From: Paracoccaceae bacterium
Lineage (GTDB): Bacteria; Pseudomonadota; Alphaproteobacteria; Rhodobacterales; Rhodobacteraceae
Direction of reading: 5' to 3'
Assembly: GCA_007695345.1 (NCBI GenBank)
Contig: REDZ01000087.1
Location: 1-33,486 of the forward strand
Length of the DNA stretch: 33,486 nt
Position numbers and translations under genes: made by a program. Positions 8,417-18,080 of the stretch are shown here, one piece after another. The notes under the pieces are model-generated. The model did no database searches. It had not been told where the DNA came from and saw only the letters and a list, made by a program, of their open reading frames with translations. Positions within the stretch are counted from its first letter, which is position 1, and each line of letters starts with the position of its first letter.

Positions 8417-8485
8417 TACCAGAGTGCACCGAAAGGCGCCCCGCGCGCGCCCCGCGCAATACAGGCTTAATGACAGGAGATTTCC

Positions 8486-9973
8486 ATGAAATCAGACACG
8501 ATAACCCTGCCGCGCGCTGATCAGGCGCTCTGGCGCCTGATGTGGTCTGCCGCGCTGGTGCTGGCGTTGCTGATCGTTCAGGTCAGTGCGGTGCAGGCCC
8601 AGAGCGAGCGCCCCGAAAGCTTCGCTGATCTGGCCGAACGTGTCAGCCCCTCGGTCGTGAACATCACCACGACCACAACCGTCTCCTCGCGGCTGAATGG
8701 CGACCGGCCCCAACTGCCCGAAGGATCGCCCTTTGACGAATTCTTCCGCGATTTCTTTGGCGGCCCTGATGAGCAGCCCAATCGCCCCCGGCAGAATCAG
8801 GCGCTGGGATCGGGTTTCGTGATCTCGGAGGATGGCTATATCGTCACGAACAACCATGTGATCGACGGGGCCGATGAAATCCGTGTCGAATTCTTTACAG
8901 GGCTGGAGTTGCAGGCCGAACTGATCGGCACTGACCCCGCGACCGATATCGCGCTGTTGCGTGTGGAACATGACGAGCCCCTGCCCCATGTGCCCTGGGG
9001 GGATTCCGAAACTGCGCGTGTGGGTGATTGGGTGATCGCCGTGGGCAACCCGCTGGGCCAGGGCTTTTCGGTCAGCGCAGGCATCATCTCGGCCCGAGGC
9101 CGCGCGCTGCAGGGCAATTTCGACGACTACATCCAGACCGATGCCGCCATCAACCGTGGCAATTCGGGCGGCCCGCTCTTCAACATGGAAGGCGAAGTCA
9201 TTGGCGTGAACACGGCGATCCTGTCGCCCACCGGCGGGTCCATCGGGATCGGCTTTGCGATGTCGGCCAATGTGGCCACCAATGTTGTCGAGCAGTTGCA
9301 GGAATTCGGCTCCACCCGCCGTGGCTGGCTGGGCGTGCGCATTCAGGACATGACCGAGGAAATGGCCGAAGCCATCGGGCTTGAAGTGGCCGAAGGCGCG
9401 ATGGTCACGGATGTGATGGACGGCCCCTCTCTGGATGCAGGCATGCTGGCAGGCGATGTCATCATCCGCTTTGACGGCGGCTCGGTCGAGGATACGCGCC
9501 AGCTTGTGCGCCGCGTGGCCGCGACGGGTGTCGGCGAAGAGGTCGATGTGATCGTGTTCCGCGATGGTGAGGAAGTGACGCTGGCTGTCACTCTGGGCCA
9601 GCGCGAACTGGCCGAAGGCATGGGCCCCTCGGAGATGCCGGGCACCCCCGAACAGGCAGAGCCTGACACTGGCAGCTTCATGGGGATGGAATTGCAGCCC
9701 CTGACTGACGCACTGCGCGACGAGCTTGATCTTCCGTCTAATGCGGGCGGCCTGGTTGTGATGAGCGTCGAGGAAGGCAGCGATGCCGAACAGAAGGGCG
9801 TGCGTGTCAATGACCTGATCACCGAGGCCAATCAGCAGCCCGTGACCAGCGTCGCGGACCTGCAGGAACGCGCAGAGGCCGCGCGCGAGGCCGGTCGCCG
9901 GTCGATGCTGGTGCTGGTGCGCCGTGGCGGTGACCCGCGCTTCGTGGCGCTGTCGCTGGAAGAAGACGAATAA
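8486..9973 (+). CDS. Do-family periplasmic serine endopeptidase (DegP/DegQ/MucD-like)
   Basis: Degrades and possibly refolds misfolded envelope proteins. The 495-residue precursor has an N-terminal signal sequence with a hydrophobic core at about 20-36 and probable cleavage after VQA (residue 38). The trypsin-like domain has its catalytic triad in place: H124 (NNHVIDGA), D154 (DPATDIALLRV) and S227 (NRGNSGGPLFN). Two PDZ domains follow: about 300-390 (RRGWLGVRIQDM) and 405-490 (SFMGMELQPLTDAL). It is longer than DegS and has two PDZ domains, so it is DegP/DegQ/MucD type; which of these cannot be decided. AGGAGA precedes the ATG at good spacing. Its place after hflKC joins two membrane protein quality-control systems. 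Confidence 0.95.
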   Translation: MKSDTITLPRADQALWRLMWSAALVLALLIVQVSAVQAQSERPESFADLAERVSPSVVNITTTTTVSSRLNGDRPQLPEGSPFDEFFRDFFGGPDEQPNRPRQNQALGSGFVISEDGYIVTNNHVIDGADEIRVEFFTGLELQAELIGTDPATDIALLRVEHDEPLPHVPWGDSETARVGDWVIAVGNPLGQGFSVSAGIISARGRALQGNFDDYIQTDAAINRGNSGGPLFNMEGEVIGVNTAILSPTGGSIGIGFAMSANVATNVVEQLQEFGSTRRGWLGVRIQDMTEEMAEAIGLEVAEGAMVTDVMDGPSLDAGMLAGDVIIRFDGGSVEDTRQLVRRVAATGVGEEVDVIVFRDGEEVTLAVTLGQRELAEGMGPSEMPGTPEQAEPDTGSFMGMELQPLTDALRDELDLPSNAGGLVVMSVEEGSDAEQKGVRVNDLITEANQQPVTSVADLQERAEAAREAGRRSMLVLVRRGGDPRFVALSLEEDE

Positions 9974-9992
9974 GCGACCGGACCGACAGGAT

Positions 9993-10023
9993 GGCGCGCG
10001 CGGCCCACCGCGCGCGCCGTTTT
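9993..10023 (+). terminator. Intrinsic terminator after the DegP-like gene
   Basis: GGCGCGCGCGG (9993-10003) pairs perfectly with CCGCGCGCGCC (10008-10018) around a CCCA loop, followed by GTTTT. An 11-bp all-GC stem with a T-run 20 bases after the stop codon is a textbook rho-independent terminator. It also separates the protease gene from the convergent gene at 10052. Confidence 0.9.
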
Positions 10024-10051
10024 CATGCGCGGGTCAGTTGCGCGACCGCGC

Positions 10052-10997
<946 letters not shown>

Positions 10998-11057
10998 CCC
11001 ACCAGCGGCGCGGTTTTCACGCTTGCGCGTCCCCTGCGGGCAATGCAGTCTTGCGTC

Positions 11058-12269
11058 ATGGGGTTTCGCTTTCTGCATACGGCCGATCTGCATCTGGACA
11101 GTCCGCTGCGCAGCCTTGCGCTGCGCGACCCCGATCTGGCCGCGCTGATTGCTGACGCCACCCGCGCCTGCCTGCGCGCGATCATCGATCTGGCACTGAC
11201 TGAGCGGGTCGATGCCGTGCTGATCGCGGGTGATCTGTATGATGGCGGGCAGACCAGCATGAAGACCGCGCGCCATCTGGCCGCCGAACTGGCGCGGCTG
11301 AATGGTGCCGGAATCCGCTGTTTCATAATTCGCGGCAATCACGACGCCGAAAGCGCGATCACGCGCGAACTGACCCTGCCGCCGCTGACCCATGTCTTTA
11401 CCGGCCATGCCGGGACCGAGCTGCTGGACCTGCCTCCGCGCCCCGTGGCCATCCACGGCCTGAGCTTTCGCGACCGCCACGCGCCTGACAGCCTGCTGCC
11501 CAAATACCGCGCGCCGGTCGCGGATGCGCTGAATATCGGGCTGATGCATACCTCGCTGGGCGGCGCGGAGGGGCATGACAATTACGCCCCCTGTGCGCTG
11601 TCCGATCTGCAGGCCAGCGGGTTCGATTACTGGGCGCTGGGGCATATCCACAAACGCGCCGAATATCCGGGGCGCACCCATGTCGTGATGCCCGGCATCC
11701 CGCAGGGCCGCGCAATTGACGAGCCGGGCGCAGGCACGGTCACGCTGGGCCATGTCGATGATGCAGGCGCGCTGCACACACAAACCCGCGTTGTGGCGCT
11801 GGCTGAATTTGCCCGCGTGAGCCTCGCCATTGACGGGCTGGAGGATTGGGACGCACTGCTGGGTGCCATTCAAAAGACTCTCGATGCCGCGCGCGGCGCG
11901 GCCCCGCATCTGGTCGCGCGGCTGGTGCTGACCGGGGATGGCCCGCTGGCCGCGCGGCTGGCGCGCGACGCCGATCTGGCGCTGGCCGAGGCGCAGGAAC
12001 AGGCGCGCGGTCTGGGCCATGTCTGGGTCGAAAAGCTGGAGCTGCGCCTGCACCCACGCCCGCCGCGCGCTGGTGCGCTGGGGGAACTGGCCGCGATCAT
12101 CGCGCGCGATATCCAGCCCTCGCATGACTATGAACAGACGCTGAACGAGATCGAGCAGGCTGTCACCCGCGCCCTGCCGACAGAGCTCCGGCGCATGTTT
12201 GACCCGCCCAGCAAGGCCGAACGCGACCGCGCGCTGGCCGAGGTGCTGGCGCGTCTGGAACAGGGCTGA
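11058..12269 (+). CDS. SbcD/YhaO-like metallophosphoesterase (DNA repair exonuclease)
   Basis: A calcineurin-like phosphoesterase predicted to be the nuclease partner of the following ATPase, analogous to SbcD-SbcC or Mre11-Rad50. Of 403 residues, the metal-binding motifs are in order: D10 and H12 in FLHTADLHLDSP, GDLYDGG near residue 60, RGNHDAES near residue 96, MHTSLGG near 165, and GHIHKR near 197. The remainder is a C-terminal capping region rich in helices. The start is uncertain: ATG at 11043 or 11058; the latter matches the family start and is used here. Neither has a good ribosome-binding site. The stop lies four bases before the next gene start, so the two are translationally coupled. 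Confidence 0.9.
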   Translation: MGFRFLHTADLHLDSPLRSLALRDPDLAALIADATRACLRAIIDLALTERVDAVLIAGDLYDGGQTSMKTARHLAAELARLNGAGIRCFIIRGNHDAESAITRELTLPPLTHVFTGHAGTELLDLPPRPVAIHGLSFRDRHAPDSLLPKYRAPVADALNIGLMHTSLGGAEGHDNYAPCALSDLQASGFDYWALGHIHKRAEYPGRTHVVMPGIPQGRAIDEPGAGTVTLGHVDDAGALHTQTRVVALAEFARVSLAIDGLEDWDALLGAIQKTLDAARGAAPHLVARLVLTGDGPLAARLARDADLALAEAQEQARGLGHVWVEKLELRLHPRPPRAGALGELAAIIARDIQPSHDYEQTLNEIEQAVTRALPTELRRMFDPPSKAERDRALAEVLARLEQG

Positions 12270-12273
12270 GGGC

Positions 12274-15200
12274 ATGCGGATCGACCAACTGGGCCTGATC
12301 CGGTATGGCCATTTCACCGATGCGGCGCTGGATTTCCCCGCGCCCGAAGATGGCCAGCCCGATCTGCATGTGATCTTCGGGCCCAATGAGGCGGGCAAAT
12401 CCACCCTGTTTTCCGCCTGGCTGGACCTGCTGTTCGGCATGCCGCTGCAGACGCCCTACAACTTCCTGCATGACAACCGCACCCTGCGGATCGAGGCGCA
12501 GATCAGCGCAGGCGACACGCGCCACACTCTGGCACGGCTGAAGGGCCGCACCAACACCCTGCGCGATGCCGCCACCGATGAAACCCTGCCGGAAAGCACG
12601 ATTGCCGCCCTTCTGGGCGGGCTGGACCGGGCAGCATATTCGACCATGTTCTCGCTCGATGATGAAACGCTGGAGGACGGGGGCGAGAGTATCCTCGCCA
12701 GCAAGGGCGATCTTGGGCAGCTTCTGTTCTCGGCCAGCGCGGGGCTGGCGGAACTGAGCGACACATTGCGCGTGCTGTCGGATGAAAATGCAGCCTGGTT
12801 CCGCCCCAATGCGCGCAAGTTTCACCTGGCTGACCAAAAGGCGCGGCTGGCGGAACTGACCGAGACGCGCAAGGCCGCAGATCTGCCGGTGAGCGACTGG
12901 CGGCGCCTGCGCGATGCGCTGACACAGGCCGAGGCCGCGTATAACGATGCCAATACCAGGCGGGCCGAAACGCAGGCCCGCAAAGATGCCCTGCACCGCA
13001 ATCTGGATGCCCTGCCCCGGCTGGCGCGCCTGACCCGCGCCGAGGCCGCGCAAGACGCCCTGCCCGCGCCCGACCCGCTGCCTGCCGACTGGCCCGAGAT
13101 CGTCACCCGCGCAAGGCGCGAGGACGCCGAGATCGCGGGCTTGCAACAGGCCGCGAAACAGGCGCAAGCGCAGGCGCAGAAGGCGCGCGCGGACCTGCCA
13201 CAGGACGCCGCCGCACGCGCATTGGTGCCAGAGATCGAGGGGATGGAGCCGCGCTTCGGCGTGATTGCCAAGGAACAATCGGACCTGCCGCGCCGCCGCG
13301 AGGAACTGGCCGAGCTTGATGCGCAGATGACCCGCGCGCTCGCGGCGCTGGGGCGCCCGGACCTGTCCGCGCGCGAGGCTGCCCTGCCCGCCACGACGCG
13401 GGCCAGGCTGGGCACGCTGGTCGAAGAGGCGCCTGTGCTGCACGCAGCGCTGACAGCCGCGCGCAGCGAACATGCCCGCGCGCAAGAGGCCGTGCGCGAC
13501 GCCCCCGACACGCCACCGCTTGACCCGCAGGTGCTGGATCGTCTGGCCCCCATGCTGGCCGAGTTGCGCCGCGCGGACCTGTCCCGCGCGCTTGCGCAGG
13601 CCCGCGCCGCACGCGATGAAGCGCAGGCCAGTTACGCCGCACTGATGGCCCAGCTTGCACCCTTTGATGGCACGCTTGCGGCGCTGCTGGCGCTCGATCT
13701 GCCCGGCCCCGATGCGCTGCGCACACTCGCCCGCGCGCAGGATGACGCCGCGCAGGCAACACGCGCCGCGCAGACCGAGCATCAGCGTCTGTCCAACACG
13801 CTCGATCAGATGCGCGCCGAGTTCGGCACGGACCTGCCCGACAGCGCCCCCGACCCCATGGCCACCCGCGCAGACCGCGATGCCGCCTGGACGCGGCACC
13901 GCCGCAATCTGGACGCCGATAGCGCAGACGCGTTCGAGCAGATGATGCGCCGCGATGACAGCGCGCAGGCCGCGCAGATCGCGCTGGCCCGTCATGACGA
14001 AGAACTGCGGCAGTTGCGCCGCCAGCAGGTCGCGCTGACGCAAGCGCAGGCGCAACTGGACACCGCCCGCGCCGCGCAGGCGGAGGCTGACGCGCAGGTG
14101 GCAGCGCTGTGGGCGCAGATCGCCCCGCAGGCCGGGCCGCGCCCGCTGGCCGATCTGATCGCCTGGGCCGAGCAGCGGCGCGTTGTCCTTGCCGCCCATG
14201 ACGCCTGTACCGGGGCCGAGGCCGAGCTGGCCGCCATCACCGCCCGGATGGACGAGGCACGCGCAGCCCTTTCCGCCCTGCTGTCCAAGGCCGATCCCGG
14301 TCTGGCGCAGGCGGATTACGCGACCCTTCTGGCCGCTGCCGAGGCACTTTTGCAAAACGCCGAACGCATGACGCTTCACGCCCGGCAGCGCCGCGATCTG
14401 GCTGCGCGCACGACCGGGCTTGACGCCGCGCAGACTGCGCTGGCCGCATGGCAGGACGCGCTGGCCGAGGCGTGTGCCACCTGCTGGATCGGCACGCCCC
14501 CACCCGATGCGGCGCAATTGCGCGCCATGCTGGGCGCGCTGGCCGATCTGGACCGCCTGATCCCGCAGGCCGACGCGCTGGACCGTCGCATCACCCGCAT
14601 CGAGGAAGATACCAGCGCCTTTCAGGCCGACCTTGCGCGCATCGCGCAGGCGCTCGACCACCCCGCCGATGCAGGGCCGCTGCAACTCTGGCCGCAACTG
14701 CGCGACCGCCTGCGCCAAGCGGCGCGCGCAATCGAGGAAGAGGAACGGTTGCGCGCACAAGAACAGGCGGCCCGCGACCAGCTTGCCGCACTCGAGGCGC
14801 GCCTGCAGGCGCTGGCGCAAGGCCTTGCGCCCCTGCGCGCGCGCCTCGGCGATCTGCCGCTGGATGATCTGGCGCAGGCGCTCGAGGCGCAGACCCGCGC
14901 GAATCAACTGGCCGCCGAGGTCCGCACCCTGCGCGACGAACTTGCCACGCATCTGGGCGCGGAGGATCTGGACACCGCACGCCCGCGCCTGGCCGCGCTG
15001 GACAGCGACCAGCTACAGGCCGAGGAGGCATCCCTGCGCGCGACCCTGAAAGCGCAGGACCACGCCTTGCAGGCTGCCTATGCCGATCTGATGGCTGCCG
15101 AACGCGCCCTGAACGAGGCCGGCCATGACGGAGAGCCTGCACGCATCGAGGCCGAGCGCCAGACCCTGCTGATCGAGATGGCCGAGGATGCGCGCCGCTA

Positions 15201-15675
15201 TCTGGCGCGGCAGGCGAGTATCGTGGCCGTCGAAATGGCGCTGCGCCGCTACCGCGACACCCACCGCTCCGGCATGATGCGCGAGGCCGCGCGCGCCTTT
15301 GCCGATCTGACCGGCGGGCGCTATTCAGGGCTGACGACGCGGCCGGACGGCGCGCGCGAAACCCTGATCGCGCAGCTTGCCGGGGGTGGTGCGAAACCGG
15401 TCGATACCCTGTCCAAGGGCACGCGGTTCCAGCTTTATCTCGCGCTGCGTGCAGCGGGCTATCTGGAACTGGCGGGCCGCGCACCCAGCGTGCCCTTCAT
15501 CGCCGATGACATCATGGAAACCTTCGACGACACACGCGCGCATGCGGCGTTCAGGTTGCTGGCGCATATGGGGATGCACGGGCAGGTGATCTACCTGACC
15601 CATCATTCCCATCTGTGCGACATCGCCCGCGCGGCCTGCCCGTCAACGCAGGTGCATGATCTGACCGCGCTTTAG
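12274..15675 (+). CDS. YhaN/SbcC-like AAA ATPase with long coiled coil
   Basis: A 1133-residue Rad50/SMC-like protein, predicted ATPase partner of the upstream metallophosphoesterase. The Walker A motif GPNEAGKST is at residues 36-44. A very long Ala/Arg/Gln/Glu-rich coiled coil spans about 160-960. The C-terminal half-site has the ABC signature TLSKGTRFQLYLALR (about 1045-1059), Walker B VPFIADDIMETFDD (1073-1086) and the switch histidines THHSHL near 1110. Length and layout fit YhaN-type (DUF-AAA_27) proteins rather than classical SbcC, which usually has a CxxC zinc hook; none was found in the coiled coil. Role in double-strand break or hairpin processing is inferred from family and gene pairing. 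Confidence 0.9.
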   Translation: MRIDQLGLIRYGHFTDAALDFPAPEDGQPDLHVIFGPNEAGKSTLFSAWLDLLFGMPLQTPYNFLHDNRTLRIEAQISAGDTRHTLARLKGRTNTLRDAATDETLPESTIAALLGGLDRAAYSTMFSLDDETLEDGGESILASKGDLGQLLFSASAGLAELSDTLRVLSDENAAWFRPNARKFHLADQKARLAELTETRKAADLPVSDWRRLRDALTQAEAAYNDANTRRAETQARKDALHRNLDALPRLARLTRAEAAQDALPAPDPLPADWPEIVTRARREDAEIAGLQQAAKQAQAQAQKARADLPQDAAARALVPEIEGMEPRFGVIAKEQSDLPRRREELAELDAQMTRALAALGRPDLSAREAALPATTRARLGTLVEEAPVLHAALTAARSEHARAQEAVRDAPDTPPLDPQVLDRLAPMLAELRRADLSRALAQARAARDEAQASYAALMAQLAPFDGTLAALLALDLPGPDALRTLARAQDDAAQATRAAQTEHQRLSNTLDQMRAEFGTDLPDSAPDPMATRADRDAAWTRHRRNLDADSADAFEQMMRRDDSAQAAQIALARHDEELRQLRRQQVALTQAQAQLDTARAAQAEADAQVAALWAQIAPQAGPRPLADLIAWAEQRRVVLAAHDACTGAEAELAAITARMDEARAALSALLSKADPGLAQADYATLLAAAEALLQNAERMTLHARQRRDLAARTTGLDAAQTALAAWQDALAEACATCWIGTPPPDAAQLRAMLGALADLDRLIPQADALDRRITRIEEDTSAFQADLARIAQALDHPADAGPLQLWPQLRDRLRQAARAIEEEERLRAQEQAARDQLAALEARLQALAQGLAPLRARLGDLPLDDLAQALEAQTRANQLAAEVRTLRDELATHLGAEDLDTARPRLAALDSDQLQAEEASLRATLKAQDHALQAAYADLMAAERALNEAGHDGEPARIEAERQTLLIEMAEDARRYLARQASIVAVEMALRRYRDTHRSGMMREAARAFADLTGGRYSGLTTRPDGARETLIAQLAGGGAKPVDTLSKGTRFQLYLALRAAGYLELAGRAPSVPFIADDIMETFDDTRAHAAFRLLAHMGMHGQVIYLTHHSHLCDIARAACPSTQVHDLTAL

Positions 15676-15693
15676 CCCATGTGATCCGACAGA

Positions 15694-15710
15694 CCGTGTA
15701 TCAGACACGG
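15694..15710. other. Small hairpin after the YhaN-like gene
   Basis: CCGTGT (15694-15699) pairs with ACACGG (15705-15710) around ATCAG, 19 bases after the stop. It has no T-run directly after it, so termination is possible but weak. The rest of 15711-15810 shows no gene; it includes an AAGGCC followed by six T near 15787. Confidence 0.3.
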
Positions 15711-16029
15711 CATTATCGGTGATGAGGCTCGGGTTCTTCTCCTACGCCCACCCGCGTGCAACTGAATCATGATCTTTCTGAAATAAGGCCTTTTTTCCAA
15801 GCAGATCACCTTATACCTGCACGCGCAGCCGGCTTGGCGGCCCACTTGGCGAGCCTGTGAGCGCGGCTTTTACATATGCAGGCAGAGCGTCCGGGCGGGT
15901 CATGATCTGGAGAAACGACAGCCCTGTCTGCGTCTTGAAGAGACGTCCGGTCATGAGCAGTTGCGGCGCCATGGCCGGGACCCTCTGGCGAGATGGTGTC
16001 GCGATAACGGACCAACAGGTTTTGGCGCT

Positions 16030-16400
16030 GTCGTCACTGGCGCCCGACCGGGCGCGCCGGAGCATGACCATCATGGCACCCCCTTTGCAATGTCGTTGAG
16101 CACATTCTGCTGCGGCGACTGTCGAGGAAAGAGCCTGCATGAATCGCGGCGCCATCATCCAGCCCGGCGCAGGTCAGACGCCGTGCGGAGGCGACCGTAC
16201 AGGCATTGGCCGCCACCCGTGCGAGTGGTTCCTGAATCCCCCTGGAATTTTGCGATCGGCAGGCCGAACTGTTCGCGGATGCGGGCATAGGGCCGCGAAC
16301 CAAGGGACAATGCGATCGCGAGGCTGGCATTGGGTTCCGAAACAGCGGCCCCTGCGAATGCATATCTGTTGCTGCTTGAGGGGCTTGCAGCGCGGGCCGT
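16030..16400 (-). pseudogene. Remnant of an acyl-CoA dehydrogenase (FadE-like) with several frameshifts
   Basis: Acyl-CoA dehydrogenase sequence is spread over three minus-strand frames. One frame reads YARIREQFGLPIAKFQG from about 16289 to 16239. The next frame continues at once with IQEPLARVAANACTVASARR then LTCAGLDDG, down to about 16150. A third frame then gives ALSSTVAAAEC and GAMMVM to about 16060. In intact FadE-type enzymes these blocks are contiguous. The first shift is explained by one extra base in a five-C run at 16238-16242. The sequence weakens on both sides (possible traces from 15811 to 16430). This is a decayed gene, not a functional one. The remaining bases between 15811 and 16484 hold no gene I recognise. 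Confidence 0.75.
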
Positions 16401-16484
16401 TTCGCGCAAGTAAGTGCGCGCGCGAGCGTGGGCAAAGGACATGCCGGGGTGTTCGCGTGCCAGGGATATTGTGTGGGGCGGGAA

Positions 16485-17477
16485 ATGGACGGGATTCTGG
16501 CGCTGGCCGCGGAAAATCTGATCTCGCCCATCATTCTGTTCTTCGCATTGGGCTTTGCCGCAGCCTTCGCACGCTCGGAGCTGAGCGTCCCCGAGGCGAT
16601 CGCCAAGGGCATGTCGCTCTACCTGCTGCTTGCCATCGGCTTCAAGGGTGGGGTCAGCGTGGCGGATCACGGGGTCGATGCGACCCTGGTGCTGTCATTG
16701 GTGGCCGGGGTAATCCTTTCCTTCGCCCTGCCTTTTGTGGCGTTCGCTCTGCTGCGGGTGCTGACAGGGCTTTCGATCGTTGATGCTGCAGCGGTTGCGG
16801 CGCATTATGGCTCGATTTCCATCGTGACATTTGTGGCCGCGACCTCGGTCCTGACATCGGCGGGCATGGAGTCCGAGGGCTACATGGTCGCGGTTGCCGC
16901 GGCGATGGAAGCGCCCGCGATATTGAGTGCGCTGTGGCTGGTGGCGCGCGCTGGCGGGGGCGTGGGGACACGGGACAGCAGCATGGGCGGCGGTCTGTTG
17001 CGCGAAATCCTGCTCAATGGCTCAATCGTTCTCCTGATCGGTGCCTTTGCAATCGGTGCGGTCACCGGGCAAGAGGGCCTCACGGAGATTGAGGCTTTCA
17101 TCGTCGCGCCGTTCAAGGGCGTGCTCTGCCTGTTCCTGCTTGATATGGGGCTGGTTGCAGGTCGGGGCCTGCGCGAGTCCCGCGGTCTGTTGCGCCCTGG
17201 ACTGTTCGCCTTCGGCATCCTCATGCCGCTGGCAGGGGCGGGGTTCGGATTGCTGGCCGGTCTGATGCTTGGCCTCTCCACGGGCGGCGTGGTGCTGATG
17301 ATGACTCTCTCGGCATCGGCATCCTACATCGCCGTGCCCGCGGCCATGCGCGTGGCCCTGCCAGAGGCGAAACCGGCGATCTACCTGACGCTGGCCCTGG
17401 GGATAACCTTTCCCTTCAACCTGACGCTCGGCATTCCCATCTACATGGCGGTTGCGCGGGCGGTGACCGGGAGCTGA
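16485..17477 (+). CDS. sbtA: SbtA-type sodium-dependent bicarbonate permease
   Basis: An inner-membrane transporter of the Na_bicarb_SBT family (PF05982-like), which brings in bicarbonate with sodium. The 330 residues form about ten helices in two inverted halves. The opening NLISPIILFFALGFAAAFAR and IPEAI-like VPEAIAKGMSLYLLLAIGFKGG are characteristic of SbtA. YGSISIVTFVAATSVL, the central FKGVLCLFLLDMGL and SASASYIAVPAAMRVALPEA also fit. A loop with a Gly/Ser stretch (about residues 160-170) separates the halves. The frame is open upstream to 16428, but GGGGCGGG lies directly before the ATG at 16485. It is slightly shorter than cyanobacterial SbtA (about 370). The PII-like gene follows after four bases, as in cyanobacteria. 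Confidence 0.88.
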   Translation: MDGILALAAENLISPIILFFALGFAAAFARSELSVPEAIAKGMSLYLLLAIGFKGGVSVADHGVDATLVLSLVAGVILSFALPFVAFALLRVLTGLSIVDAAAVAAHYGSISIVTFVAATSVLTSAGMESEGYMVAVAAAMEAPAILSALWLVARAGGGVGTRDSSMGGGLLREILLNGSIVLLIGAFAIGAVTGQEGLTEIEAFIVAPFKGVLCLFLLDMGLVAGRGLRESRGLLRPGLFAFGILMPLAGAGFGLLAGLMLGLSTGGVVLMMTLSASASYIAVPAAMRVALPEAKPAIYLTLALGITFPFNLTLGIPIYMAVARAVTGS

Positions 17478-17481
17478 GATC

Positions 17482-17793
17482 ATGCAGACCCACAAGGCGA
17501 AACGCGTGGAGATCACCATCGAGGCCGTGATGGAGCGGCGCTTGACCGAAGCCCTCGATGACGCCGGTGTGGCGGGCTACACTGTCCTGCCAGTGCTGGG
17601 CGGTTCGGGCCGGTCAGGCAAATGGAGCCGCGAAGGCCAGGTGAGCCGTGCAAGCGGGATGGTCAATGTCGTCTGCATTGTCCGCCCCGAACGGTTGGCG
17701 CCACTGCTCGACGCGGCTCTTGGTATTCTTGACCGCCATATCGGAGTGGTCAACGTCACCGATTGCGACGTGCTCCGCGCCGAGCGCTTCTGA
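17482..17793 (+). CDS. sbtB: SbtB-like PII family regulator
   Basis: A 103-residue PII-like trimeric signalling protein expected to bind adenine nucleotides and gate the SbtA transporter. It opens KRVEITIEAVMERRLTEALD, has a T-loop region at about residues 34-58 (VLPVLGGSGRSGKWSREGQV), and ends with ILDRHIGVVNVTDCDVLRAE. There is no uridylylation tyrosine in the T-loop, unlike GlnB/GlnK, and the C-terminus lacks the CxxxxC redox extension of some cyanobacterial SbtB proteins. It lies four bases after sbtA with GGGAG overlapping the sbtA stop region, so they are co-translated. The functional assignment rests on fold features and pairing with SbtA. Confidence 0.8.
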   Translation: MQTHKAKRVEITIEAVMERRLTEALDDAGVAGYTVLPVLGGSGRSGKWSREGQVSRASGMVNVVCIVRPERLAPLLDAALGILDRHIGVVNVTDCDVLRAERF

Positions 17794-18080
17794 TGCGCGC
17801 CGATATTCTGCCTGCAAATCAGATGGGCGATGGCGCGCCAGGCGCCGGGGGTGGTCGATAATGGCAGAATCGCGCGGGCGATGGGCGTATCGATGATCTG
17901 CCGGACACCTCGGCGCGCATCTGCTCCCGTCCGGCGACAGTGTGTTTCGCTCAGGCCAGATCCGGACAAGTCCGCAATCGCCAGAACCACCAGCGAAAAA
18001 AATGTCTTGAACTGCTGTCCTTGTCAGATGACCCTTGCGCGTAAGGCAGGTCGCGCGCAGCATCACGGTCAAGAACACTC
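17794..18080. other. Gap without recognised gene
   Basis: The 287 bases between the PII-like gene and the DUF599 gene have coding-like GC content, but the frames in both directions give low-quality, Arg-rich peptides with no family resemblance. It may hold decayed coding sequence. No promoter for the next gene stands out. Confidence 0.3.

Noticed and set aside
12163-14952. A 929-codon open frame on the minus strand opposite the YhaN-like gene
   Set aside because: Antisense to a gene with clear Walker A, signature and Walker B motifs. High GC3 makes long antisense frames common. The translation is Arg/Gln/Gly-rich with no family motif.
15857-16099. An 80-codon plus-strand frame in the gap before sbtA
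   Set aside because: No family resemblance; the minus strand here carries acyl-CoA dehydrogenase traces, which explain the coding-like composition.
17614-18078. A 154-codon minus-strand frame across the PII-like gene and the gap after it
   Set aside because: Overlaps the well-supported PII-like gene; the peptide is not recognisable.
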